From the NCBI GenBank assembly GCA_013042125.1, contig JABDQS010000342.1, positions 1 through 7,200 on the forward strand: DNA of 7,200 nucleotides. The letters are read 5' to 3'. The stretch is from Eudoraea sp. GTDB lineage: Bacteria > Bacteroidota > Bacteroidia > Flavobacteriales > Flavobacteriaceae. Below the pieces are notes generated by a model that did no database searches, was not told the origin of the DNA, and saw nothing but the letters and a program-made list of their open reading frames with translations. Below are positions 1 to 6,727 of this stretch, in pieces (positions within the stretch are counted from its first letter, which is position 1; every line of letters begins with the position of its first letter). The position numbers and the translations under genes were made by a program.

Positions 1-245
1 CTGTAGAAGTGTTGAATAAAGTAGGTATTAATTCTCAGGAGGCGTCTGCGTTGATCGTGGTGACACAACATTACGATACACTTCAGGCCATTGGAGAGGA
101 AACCAATACCAATCTTATTCTTTTACCTAACTCACCTCAGGCAGGAAGTGATATGCTAAATAACATGGTTGCATCTTTTACTGCAAGTAATATGATAGGG
201 GAGGCCATGAAAAAAGATAATCCAAAGCCTAAAGGGAAGCAGTAA
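1..245 (+). CDS. SPFH/band 7 domain membrane protein, C-terminal fragment
   Basis: The reading frame is already open at the left edge (first full codon at position 3), so this is the last ~81 residues of a longer gene; the GTG at 9 is internal, not a start. The visible part reads through an alpha-helical stretch (QEASALIVVTQHYDTLQAIG), then NLILLPNSPQAGSDML, a helix containing MVASFTASNMIGEAMKK and a basic tail (KPKGKQ). An ILLP-type strand shortly after a helix that follows the SPFH domain is typical of stomatin/paraslipin-like proteins, and this wording resembles flavobacterial SPFH/PHB proteins as I remember them. Such proteins form membrane-bound oligomers linked to membrane quality control or microdomains. 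The N-terminal membrane anchor and the SPFH domain itself lie outside the window, so the family call rests on the tail alone. It is followed by its own terminator and is convergent with glnS. Confidence 0.7.
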   Translation, partial: VEVLNKVGINSQEASALIVVTQHYDTLQAIGEETNTNLILLPNSPQAGSDMLNNMVASFTASNMIGEAMKKDNPKPKGKQ

Positions 246-263
246 TTAAATTCCCGTGGAATT

Positions 264-299
264 AAAAACCTGATGTTTCTAAAAACCTCAGGTTTTTTT
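264..299 (+). terminator. Intrinsic terminator after the SPFH gene, possibly bidirectional
   Basis: AAAAACCTGA at 264-273 is the perfect reverse complement of TCAGGTTTTT at 288-297 (10-bp stem, 14-base loop), running into T7 and then a second T5 after one G. It starts 18 bases after the stop codon. The loop holds a second copy of AAAAACC (281-287) that can pair with GGTTTTT at 291-297 around a 3-base loop, so two alternative hairpins share one 3' arm. Read on the minus strand the same stem ends in T5, so it may also stop glnS transcripts about 180 bases past the glnS stop codon; no nearer terminator for glnS is evident. Confidence 0.8.
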
Positions 300-476
300 G
301 TTTTTGTCTACTAAAGAAATGAATAAATCATTTTTAATACTCCTAATGAAGATTTTGCTTAATCGGTAAGGCCTTTCCTTTATCTTTTCGTAATAATGGC
401 TCAGAGAGAAGCTAAATGGTCTGTTTTTCGATTAATATACTTATTGTTTTGCGTGTAATTATAGACAATATCTATT

Positions 477-2162
477 TTAAGATCTTTCTTGTATTTTGGC
501 CCAGGTATCTCTTAAGGGCACGGTTCTGTTAAAAACCAACTTCCCGGGTTTAGAATCCACATCAATATTAAAATACCCCAATCGCTGAAATTGAAAATGA
601 TCCTCTACCTGGGCATCTTTTAAACTTGGTTCCACAAAGGCGGTAATGACCTGCAGTGAATCCGTGTTTACAAATTCCATAAAGTCTTTATCCTTGTGCG
701 AGTCGGGCGCTTCGTCTTTAAATAGACGGTCGTACAATCTAACCTCTGCCGGAATAGCGTGCGGAACAGAGACCCAGTGCAAAGTGCCTTTTACTTTTCG
801 CAAACTTTCTTCAGTGCCGCTTCCGCTCTTACTTTTTGGGTCATAGGTACATTGTATCTCCGTAACCTTCCCATCCTTGTCTTTAGTACAACTTTCTGCT
901 TTAATGATGTATCCATTTTTAAGCCGGACTTCACCACCAAGTTTTAAACGAAAGAATTTTCTGTTGGCTTCCTCCCTGAAATCTTCTTGTTCAATATATA
1001 TCTCCCTGGAGAAAGGAACTTCCCTATCTCCCGCAGATTCATCCCCCGGATTGTTCTCAGCTTTCAACCATTCGGTATTTTCCTTCGGATAGTTTGTTAT
1101 CACCACTTTAACGGGATTTAAGACTGCCATCACCCTGGGTGCGATCTTGTTGAGATGTTCCCGCACATGAAACTCAAGTAAAGAAACATCTACCAAATTC
1201 TCCCTTTTGGCGATCCCAATGGTATCTGCAAAATTTCTAATAGATTCTGCGGTATACCCCCTTCTTCTTAGTCCGGAAATTGTGGGCATTCTTGGATCAT
1301 CCCATCCATTTACAACTTTCTTTTCCACCAACTGAAGAAGCTTTCGTTTGCTGACAACGGTATGACTCAAATTCCTTCTCGCAAATTCCCGCTGTTTCGG
1401 TCGTATGTCTTTTTCATCTATTACCTGATCTAAAAACCAATCATATAATTTACGGTGAGGTCTGAATTCCAAAGTACACAAGGAATGCGATACCTGTTCA
1501 ATATAATCGCTTTCTCCATGTGTCCAGTCGTACATAGGATAAATACACCAATCGGTATTTGTGCGGTGATGAGATTTGTGCAAAATGCGATACATCAGGG
1601 GATCCCGCATAAGCATATTAGGGTCGGCCATATCTATCTTAGCCCGTAAAACATGACTTCCTTCAGGAAATTTACCTTCTTTCATCCCTTCGAAAAGCTC
1701 CAGATTTTCTTTAATGCTGCGATCCCTAAATGGGCTATTAGTTCCCGGTTCTGTCGGTGTTCCCTTTTGGGATGCCATTTCTTCCGAAGACTGACTGTCT
1801 ATATACGCTTTTCCGTTCTTTATCAATTGAACCGCCCAATCGTATAATTGTTGAAAGTAGTCTGAAGCATAGCACTCATTTTCCCAAGCATACCCAAGCC
1901 ATGCCACATCTCTTTTAATGGCATCTACAAACTCCTTTTCTTCTTTGATAGGATTGGTGTCGTCAAACCTCAAATTTACAGGGGCGTTGTAGCGCAATCC
2001 TAAGCCAAAATTGAGACAAATAGAGCTTGCGTGCCCAATGTGTAAATATCCGTTTGGTTCTGGTGGAAAACGGAAACGCAATTGTTCTTTTGGAAATCCG
2101 TTAGACAGATCCTCCTCAACAATGTGTTCTATAAAATTCAGCGTTTTTTTCTCTTCGCTCAT
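477..2162 (-). CDS. glnS: Glutaminyl-tRNA synthetase
   Basis: Cytoplasmic class I aminoacyl-tRNA synthetase that charges tRNA-Gln with glutamine using ATP. The 561-residue product is full length for the bacterial GlnRS family (E. coli about 554). The Rossmann catalytic domain carries PPEPNGYLHIGHA with the HIGH signature at residues 41-44, followed by LRFDDTNP (residues 64-71). HSLCTLEF is at about 226-233, and the KMSKS-type loop is VVSKRK at 269-274, leading into GWDDPRMPTISGLRRRGYT (286-304), a hallmark of the GlnRS/eukaryotic GluRS branch rather than bacterial GluRS. The beta-barrel anticodon-binding region occupies roughly residues 340-550. The ATG at 2160-2162 (minus strand) fits the family's N terminus; no clear Shine-Dalgarno sequence precedes it, as is common in Bacteroidota. 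A TACCTTTG box lies about 20 bases upstream. The gene is transcribed alone, convergent with the SPFH gene and divergent from the T9SS operon. No truncation or missing catalytic motif was seen. Confidence 0.97.
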   Translation of the reverse strand: MSEEKKTLNFIEHIVEEDLSNGFPKEQLRFRFPPEPNGYLHIGHASSICLNFGLGLRYNAPVNLRFDDTNPIKEEKEFVDAIKRDVAWLGYAWENECYASDYFQQLYDWAVQLIKNGKAYIDSQSSEEMASQKGTPTEPGTNSPFRDRSIKENLELFEGMKEGKFPEGSHVLRAKIDMADPNMLMRDPLMYRILHKSHHRTNTDWCIYPMYDWTHGESDYIEQVSHSLCTLEFRPHRKLYDWFLDQVIDEKDIRPKQREFARRNLSHTVVSKRKLLQLVEKKVVNGWDDPRMPTISGLRRRGYTAESIRNFADTIGIAKRENLVDVSLLEFHVREHLNKIAPRVMAVLNPVKVVITNYPKENTEWLKAENNPGDESAGDREVPFSREIYIEQEDFREEANRKFFRLKLGGEVRLKNGYIIKAESCTKDKDGKVTEIQCTYDPKSKSGSGTEESLRKVKGTLHWVSVPHAIPAEVRLYDRLFKDEAPDSHKDKDFMEFVNTDSLQVITAFVEPSLKDAQVEDHFQFQRLGYFNIDVDSKPGKLVFNRTVPLRDTWAKIQERS

Positions 2163-2181
2163 TACCCGCTTTTTGAAGCTG

Positions 2182-2189
2182 CAAAGGTA
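2182..2189 (-). promoter_or_regulatory. Likely -7 promoter box of glnS
   Basis: Read on the minus strand the sequence is TACCTTTG, an exact match to the Bacteroidota sigma-A -7 consensus TAnnTTTG, continuing as TTTGCAGC. It would place transcription start roughly 10-15 bases before the glnS ATG, giving the short leader usual in flavobacteria. No convincing -33 TTG/TTTG element was found at the expected distance, so the call rests on the -7 box and its position. Confidence 0.55.
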
Positions 2190-2361
2190 CGAAAAATGGG
2201 AGTATAAGGCCTATTAAAAAGCCTATCCATACAAATAGTACCATTTCACAACATATTTAATTGTGCCTACAACATTAAATTCCTATGGCGGTATATATAT
2301 GACATATTTGTTATTGAATACTTATGGGATGAGAAAAAAGGTGGGTTTAGAATGAGATGCC

Positions 2362-2391
2362 GCCACTGTAGTCCCCCAAAACTACACTCGC
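2362..2391 (+). promoter_or_regulatory. Hairpin/dyad just before the T9SS operon start codon
   Basis: TGTAGT at 2367-2372 and ACTACA at 2381-2386 form a perfect 6-bp inverted repeat around CCCCCAAA. Pairing can continue outward (A2365-T2388, C2363-G2390, G2362-C2391) with two C-C mismatches, so the structure ends two bases before the ATG at 2394. In RNA it would overlap the ribosome landing zone of the first gene; as DNA, the 20-bp dyad resembles an operator for a dimeric regulator. Which of these applies, if either, cannot be told from one copy. It is the only such element in the window. Its presence is also an argument that the upstream in-frame ATG at 2352 is not the start. Confidence 0.5.
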
Positions 2392-2393
2392 TT

Positions 2394-4649
2394 ATGAAAA
2401 CAAAATTATTTTACATCGTACGGATTTTGATGCTGCCGATCTTCCTACTGGGTCTTGGTAGTGTTCATGCCCAGGTGCTAAATGCACCGGTGGCAGCTCC
2501 GAATCAAACGCCTCCAGCCGGGGCCACTCCCTGGAACAGGGCTTGTGCCTCTGATTCCTTTAACGATTATTGGGTTCAATTTACCTGGAATCCGCCCTTA
2601 GTGAACTCCGATAACGAATTTGTTCTTGAATTATCTGATGCCACAGGAGATTTTAGCAGTCCTGTTGAACTGGCCAGAGATGGAACAAAGAATGTTGTAT
2701 TTGATTTTTATATGCAATTCACTGTTCCCACAGATACCAGAGGTGAAAACTACCGGCTTCGCGTTCGTAGTACCAGTCCGGCTGTTACCGGGCCTCCCTC
2801 AGATCCATACCCTATGTACTACATTGGGGTAAACACCGGACTTACCATAAGGCAACAGGGGCAGGCCGACTTTGGTGATGGAACCGCGGAAGTTTGTGAT
2901 GGTAATTCTATTACACTCGAAGTTTACGGATTAGCCAATGCAGATACCTTTCAGTATAATTGGTACCGGTCAGGAACGCCTCTTTCTGAAAAATCAGAAT
3001 CCATAACCGTATCTGCCTCCGGCATGTACAATGTGGAAATAGATTATGGCGCTTGTTCCGGTTCCGGAAATACGCTATCCAATCTAATTGATGTAACCTC
3101 AGGCACGAGTCTGGGTGTTGCTATTAATCCACCTGCTAAAACAGATCTGTGTAGTGGGGAGACCATGCCGCTTGAAGCTAACATCAATAATCCAAGTTTA
3201 ACATATACATGGTATCAAAACGGAACCATTATTCCGTCATCAAATAACTATATATATACGGTAGATGCCTCAAGTCCCGGATTTGAAGGTGACTACGAGG
3301 TAGAGATCTTCGGGCCGGGTGCCTGTTTAGAACGTTCTGCCGCAGTAACAATTACCAATGCAGGGGACTTTACAGTTACAAGAGACAATGCTGCTAACAT
3401 AGTATTGCTACCTGGTCAGAATTCTACCTTAAGTGTAAGTACAGATGCTTCCACTCCTACCTATCAATGGTATAAAGATGGTAGTCCGGTCGCCGGAGCT
3501 ACCTCAGCCAGTTTGGTGGTAAGCGATACTGAAACCGGTACTTATTTTGCAAGGGTTACCCTAAGTGGTGGCGCTTGTGCTTCTACCTCATTAGATTCCG
3601 AATCTACTGTAGTGGTAACACCAGCTTCTTTTGAACTGGTAATAGATTACGCCGGTTCCTACGTAGCCTGTGAAAATACCAGTATAGCCCTAGAGGTTAC
3701 AACCATAAATGCCGTTGATGCCGGTGGAAACAAAACCGATGTCACCACTGCAATTGAAAATGATTTTGCATACCAATGGAAACTTAATGGTGCCAACGTA
3801 GCCGGTGAGACCGGCAGCTCAATCAGTCTGACAGATCCGACTGAGAATGGCAATTATACTTTAGATGGAACAATCAGTACTTATTCTAGCACATCTAACA
3901 ATTTATCTGTTGAGTTATTGGTCAATGAGACCCTGACTATTTCTAGTACCGGCCTTGTAAGTTGTGGGCCTGCTGAGCCTGTAACCATAAGTACAACCAC
4001 CGATCTGAGTGGAGAGACATTTACCTGGTATAGAAACGGAACAGATCTGGGGGTTACAACCGCTGACCTTACGGTAATTGATCAAGGTATGTACCAATTG
4101 GTATTAATGAGAAATGGATGTCCGTTACGTTCTAACGAGATCAACATAACTCCTTTTGATGAAAACCTTATTACGCTAGATCCTTCTGCTGATATTGTTT
4201 TCCCGGAAGGTGGCTCAAGAACTATATCTGCCTCTGGCGGAACAAGTTATAGCTGGTTAGACAGCAATAATATAGAGATGAGCACCGGTTCTTCCATGAC
4301 CTTTACTGAAGAGGGAGACTATGTTCTGATCGCTACTATAGGGAATTGTCAGGTCATCAGAAATGTAAGCGTGACCTATCTGGATACTTTTAAAGTGCCT
4401 AATGTGATCACTGTAAATGGTGATGGCGTAAATGATCAATGGATCATTCCAAATACTTATTCTAACAAGGCAGATGTGAATGTGATCATTTATAATGAAA
4501 AAGGTGTAGAGATCATAAACGAATTTAATTATCAGAATAACTGGCCTTCATCTTCTGCGGCTTTTACAAGACAGAACATGGTGTTCTTTTATAAAATCAG
4601 AAATGCATCGGAGGTCCTAAAACAAGGTACCATTACCGTAATACGTTAA
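2394..4649 (+). CDS. Exported Ig-like repeat protein with type B T9SS sorting domain
   Basis: Predicted 751-residue surface or secreted protein, probably an adhesin or matrix-type component. Residues 1-26 are a signal peptide (basic MKTK start, hydrophobic core, cleavage after VHA before Q). Residues ~28-146 look fibronectin-III-like (WVQFTWNPPL, then YRLRVRSTSPA). Six Ig-like modules follow, at about 147-235, 238-322, 323-410, 411-511, 512-587 and 588-663, each with a core Trp in a motif such as YNWYRSG, YTWYQNG, YQWYKDG, FTWYRNG. Residues ~664-751 match the gliding-motility-associated C-terminal domain (CHU_C/TIGR04131 type): VPNVITVNGDGVNDQW, VNVIIYNEKG, YQNNW, ending in GTITVIR. This domain targets proteins to the type IX secretion system after Sec export. 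The ATG at 2394 is preferred over the in-frame ATG at 2352, which would put 14 extra residues in front of a good signal peptide and translate through the leader hairpin. It is the first gene of the operon, 8 bases before the PorP/SprF-like gene. Ligand unknown. Confidence 0.88.
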   Translation: MKTKLFYIVRILMLPIFLLGLGSVHAQVLNAPVAAPNQTPPAGATPWNRACASDSFNDYWVQFTWNPPLVNSDNEFVLELSDATGDFSSPVELARDGTKNVVFDFYMQFTVPTDTRGENYRLRVRSTSPAVTGPPSDPYPMYYIGVNTGLTIRQQGQADFGDGTAEVCDGNSITLEVYGLANADTFQYNWYRSGTPLSEKSESITVSASGMYNVEIDYGACSGSGNTLSNLIDVTSGTSLGVAINPPAKTDLCSGETMPLEANINNPSLTYTWYQNGTIIPSSNNYIYTVDASSPGFEGDYEVEIFGPGACLERSAAVTITNAGDFTVTRDNAANIVLLPGQNSTLSVSTDASTPTYQWYKDGSPVAGATSASLVVSDTETGTYFARVTLSGGACASTSLDSESTVVVTPASFELVIDYAGSYVACENTSIALEVTTINAVDAGGNKTDVTTAIENDFAYQWKLNGANVAGETGSSISLTDPTENGNYTLDGTISTYSSTSNNLSVELLVNETLTISSTGLVSCGPAEPVTISTTTDLSGETFTWYRNGTDLGVTTADLTVIDQGMYQLVLMRNGCPLRSNEINITPFDENLITLDPSADIVFPEGGSRTISASGGTSYSWLDSNNIEMSTGSSMTFTEEGDYVLIATIGNCQVIRNVSVTYLDTFKVPNVITVNGDGVNDQWIIPNTYSNKADVNVIIYNEKGVEIINEFNYQNNWPSSSAAFTRQNMVFFYKIRNASEVLKQGTITVIR
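2832..4382 (+). repeat. Array of six diverged Ig-like modules
   Basis: The protein encoded here repeats a ~75-100 residue pattern: a Cys early in the module (VCDGN, LCSGE, ACENT, SCGPA), a core Y/F-x-W motif, a G-x-Y strand (GMYNVE, GDYEVE, GTYFAR, GNYTLD, GMYQLV, GDYVLI), and a late Cys (GACSG, GACLE, GACAS, NGCPL, GNCQV). Modules are diverged at both protein and DNA level, so the array is old rather than a recent tandem expansion. Modules 1, 2 and 5 have both cysteines; modules 3 and 6 keep only the late one and module 4 only the early one. Confidence 0.7.
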
Positions 4650-4657
4650 CCAAACCA

Positions 4658-6727
4658 ATGAAACCAAGAGTACTCCTTATTTTGTTATTGTGTATTATGG
4701 GATTCCTGAATGTAAATGCTCAGGATGAAAACCCATTTATCACCTATGACGTTCCCTCACAGAACTTGTTGAAATTCAACCGGTTCCTGATCAATCCTAC
4801 ATTCTCAACGGTGAGAGAAAATAAGTCGTACGTCAATCTCTTGCATCGAAATCAATCAGTGACTTTTGACGATAACAATCAAACTTATTTTCTAAGCTAT
4901 AGCGGTAGAATGAATGATCGCACGGGCTTGGGTCTAAGCTTGTACACACAGCGTGAAGGTATCGTAAGTAATTATGGAGTTCTCGCGAACTATGCTTATG
5001 GAATAAAACTTAGTGATAAGAGTAATTTCACTTTTGGTGCTAACTTCTCTTATTACAATAGTGGTTTTGACGAGAACAGGGCCAATCCTATTGAGAATGA
5101 TCCTTTGCTGAATGGCTTCCAGGATGTATCACTCTTGTCTTTCCAGCCAGGATTTAACCTCTCTTATGGTAAATTCGATTTTGGTTTGTTTGCTGAAAAC
5201 TTATTCGATTACAATCTGAAGACCAATGAATCGGTATCAGAATTTAAGGACAAAACATACTCCGGTCACTTACAATATACCCATCAGTTTGAAAATGCCT
5301 CCGGGGTCATGGAAAATGCCCGACTTATGCCGCTTGCACGAGCCAGAAAGGTAGGACAGGATGACTTCGTATTGGGCGGGAATCTTATTCTTGACCTTCC
5401 AAGACTTGGGTGGGTTCAGGGTGGATATGATAGTTTTTACGGAGCTTCAGCCGGTATTGGTTTTAATCTGAACAAACGAGTTTCCATTGGATACACTATG
5501 GAAAAAGGATTGTCTAATACTTTCGACAATTTTGGACTAACCCATGAGATCTCATTTGCTTACTCCTTTACTCCTAACCTTACTGAGGACAGGGTAATGT
5601 TAGAAGATAGTGAGGAAACGCTGGCGCAGAATGAGGAAGAAGAACCGCTAACAGAAGAGAGCCTGAGTGATAAGGATAAAGAAATCGCTGAACTAAAACG
5701 TCGACTTACAGAAAATGATGCCATTCTGGCTGAGTTGTTGTACAGACAGGATTCCCTGGAAAACAATCGCCAAAAAGATCTTGAAGACAGGTTTGAAAGG
5801 GTCATGAGAATGGTTCGAAATGAAACTAACGGAAAGCGCCCGGATGTTGAGGAAAGAGCCGAGGAAATGTACTTCATAAACAATGATAAATCGGCCCTCG
5901 CACAACAAACTGTTGATCCGAAAGAATTCAACAATAATACCGTCCAGGAAACCGAGCCTGAGCCTTTTGTACAAAAAGAACAGACCAGAGATGCTGTTGC
6001 GCAGACAACCACAATACAAGAAGAAAGGACTACACAGTCTCAAGGCGCAACAGGTGTAAAAAGCCGGAAATTCAAAGATCTTCAAGGGGTTGAGGATGGA
6101 TACTATGTGGTGGCGAATGTCTACAAGGATGAGCATTACTTAAATAAGTTCGTGGATGCTATGAATGATGAGGGCTTTCCTGCCAATTATATAGAAAATC
6201 CAGACAATGGATTTAAATATGTTTATTTAAAAAGATACAATAGCTGGACAGAGGCTGAAGATGCATATCGTACCAAAATGGGTGGAGATTATGACGGTGA
6301 TCTATGGATCATGAATGTAGAGAATCGCTATCGAAATGATGCCTATGTTGAAAATACCAATAAGATAAAAGAGAAGTCTTCCAAGTTTGGAACAGACGTG
6401 CTGCAAAAGAATGTTGTGGCTCAGGACAATATTGGCAATAATGCCACTGAAGAACAAGAATATGCCCTTTCTCAGGGAATAACAGATTACTATATCATTG
6501 CCAATGTTTTCGCTAACCCTAAAAATGCTTCACGCTTTGTGAAGCTGTTGAATTCCAGAGGATTAAGTGCCAGCTATTTTATTAATCCACAGAATAAATA
6601 CCGATACGTATATTTAAAAAGGCACAACTCCTGGAATAACGCTTTAGTTTCTTATTACTCTAAAATAAACGACGCATACGATGACAAGATGTGGATCATG
6701 CGTGTCACCCCAAATCTTATAGCATAA
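4658..6727 (+). CDS. PorP/SprF-type outer-membrane protein with coiled coil and two SPOR-like domains
   Basis: Predicted 689-residue outer-membrane protein. Residues 1-21 are a signal peptide (cleavage after NVNA before Q). Residues ~22-306 match the PorP/SprF family of T9SS-associated beta-barrels: an early FLINPTFS segment, then alternating amphipathic strands (DRTGLGLSLYTQ, NFTFGANFSYY, KFDFGLFAENLFDYNL, ISFAYSF). The usual family members end about here. This one continues with an acidic linker (EEEEPLTEE, ~310-340), a predicted coiled coil (~338-390, KEIAELKRRL onward), a Gln/Thr/Glu-rich linker, and two SPOR-like repeats at ~479-556 and ~608-684. SprF is required for secretion of the type B cargo SprB in Flavobacterium johnsoniae, so a role as dedicated partner of the flanking exported proteins is likely. 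SPOR domains bind peptidoglycan glycan strands, and a tail following the last barrel strand should be periplasmic, so cell-wall anchoring is inferred. No Shine-Dalgarno is visible; the start is fixed by the signal peptide. It directly abuts the next gene (TAA then ATG). Confidence 0.85.
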   Translation: MKPRVLLILLLCIMGFLNVNAQDENPFITYDVPSQNLLKFNRFLINPTFSTVRENKSYVNLLHRNQSVTFDDNNQTYFLSYSGRMNDRTGLGLSLYTQREGIVSNYGVLANYAYGIKLSDKSNFTFGANFSYYNSGFDENRANPIENDPLLNGFQDVSLLSFQPGFNLSYGKFDFGLFAENLFDYNLKTNESVSEFKDKTYSGHLQYTHQFENASGVMENARLMPLARARKVGQDDFVLGGNLILDLPRLGWVQGGYDSFYGASAGIGFNLNKRVSIGYTMEKGLSNTFDNFGLTHEISFAYSFTPNLTEDRVMLEDSEETLAQNEEEEPLTEESLSDKDKEIAELKRRLTENDAILAELLYRQDSLENNRQKDLEDRFERVMRMVRNETNGKRPDVEERAEEMYFINNDKSALAQQTVDPKEFNNNTVQETEPEPFVQKEQTRDAVAQTTTIQEERTTQSQGATGVKSRKFKDLQGVEDGYYVVANVYKDEHYLNKFVDAMNDEGFPANYIENPDNGFKYVYLKRYNSWTEAEDAYRTKMGGDYDGDLWIMNVENRYRNDAYVENTNKIKEKSSKFGTDVLQKNVVAQDNIGNNATEEQEYALSQGITDYYIIANVFANPKNASRFVKLLNSRGLSASYFINPQNKYRYVYLKRHNSWNNALVSYYSKINDAYDDKMWIMRVTPNLIA
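6092..6709 (+). repeat. Two SPOR-like repeats at the C terminus of the PorP/SprF-type protein
   Basis: Repeat 1 (6092-6325) and repeat 2 (6479-6709) share an ordered set of motifs: GYYVVANVY / DYYIIANVF, NKFVDAMNDEGFPANY / SRFVKLLNSRGLSASY, ENPDN / INPQN, KYVYLKRYNSW / RYVYLKRHNSW, and DLWIMNV / KMWIMRV. The order strand (YYxxANV) - helix - strand (A-x-Y) - YVYL strand - helix - strand is that of the SPOR fold (sporulation-related repeat). The 153-base spacer codes for a polar linker. Conservation at protein level with only short DNA identities (for example TATTTAAAAAG in both) indicates an old duplication. SPOR is my inference from motif order; a profile search was not possible here. Confidence 0.7.

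Noticed and set aside
461..475. ATAGA-CAATA-TCTAT hairpin next to the glnS stop codon as a glnS terminator.
   Set aside because: Five AT-rich pairs only, and no T-run follows on the minus strand.
2247..2265. CACAA-N9-TTGTG inverted repeat in the divergent intergenic region.
   Set aside because: Only 5 bp per arm with an AT-rich centre and no link to an identified promoter; too likely by chance.
2303..2310. CATATTTG as a -7 promoter box for the T9SS operon.
   Set aside because: One mismatch to TAnnTTTG and no -33 element at a suitable distance; the region is AT-rich so such matches are expected. The operon promoter remains unidentified.
2324..2372. Cobalamin-riboswitch-like words: GGGA, GGTG and CCGCCACTGTA in roughly the right order before the operon.
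   Set aside because: The conserved AAnUCC and GCnG segments between GGTG and CCGC are missing, no 5' half or downstream ACCTGCC-type segment is present, and the CACTGTA part is taken up by the local hairpin. The downstream genes are not cobalamin-related transporters or enzymes. Probably chance; a covariance-model search would settle it.
2352..2393. In-frame upstream ATG that would add 14 residues to the Ig-like protein.
   Set aside because: It would place a Cys/Pro-containing stretch before an otherwise ideal signal peptide and run through the leader hairpin; the ATG at 2394 is preferred.
5560..6136. Two overlapping antisense open frames of 147-150 codons opposite gene B.
   Set aside because: They lie opposite the charged coiled-coil and linker region, overlap one another in different frames, give Ser/Leu-rich or unrecognisable products and lack promoters; they are compositional shadows.
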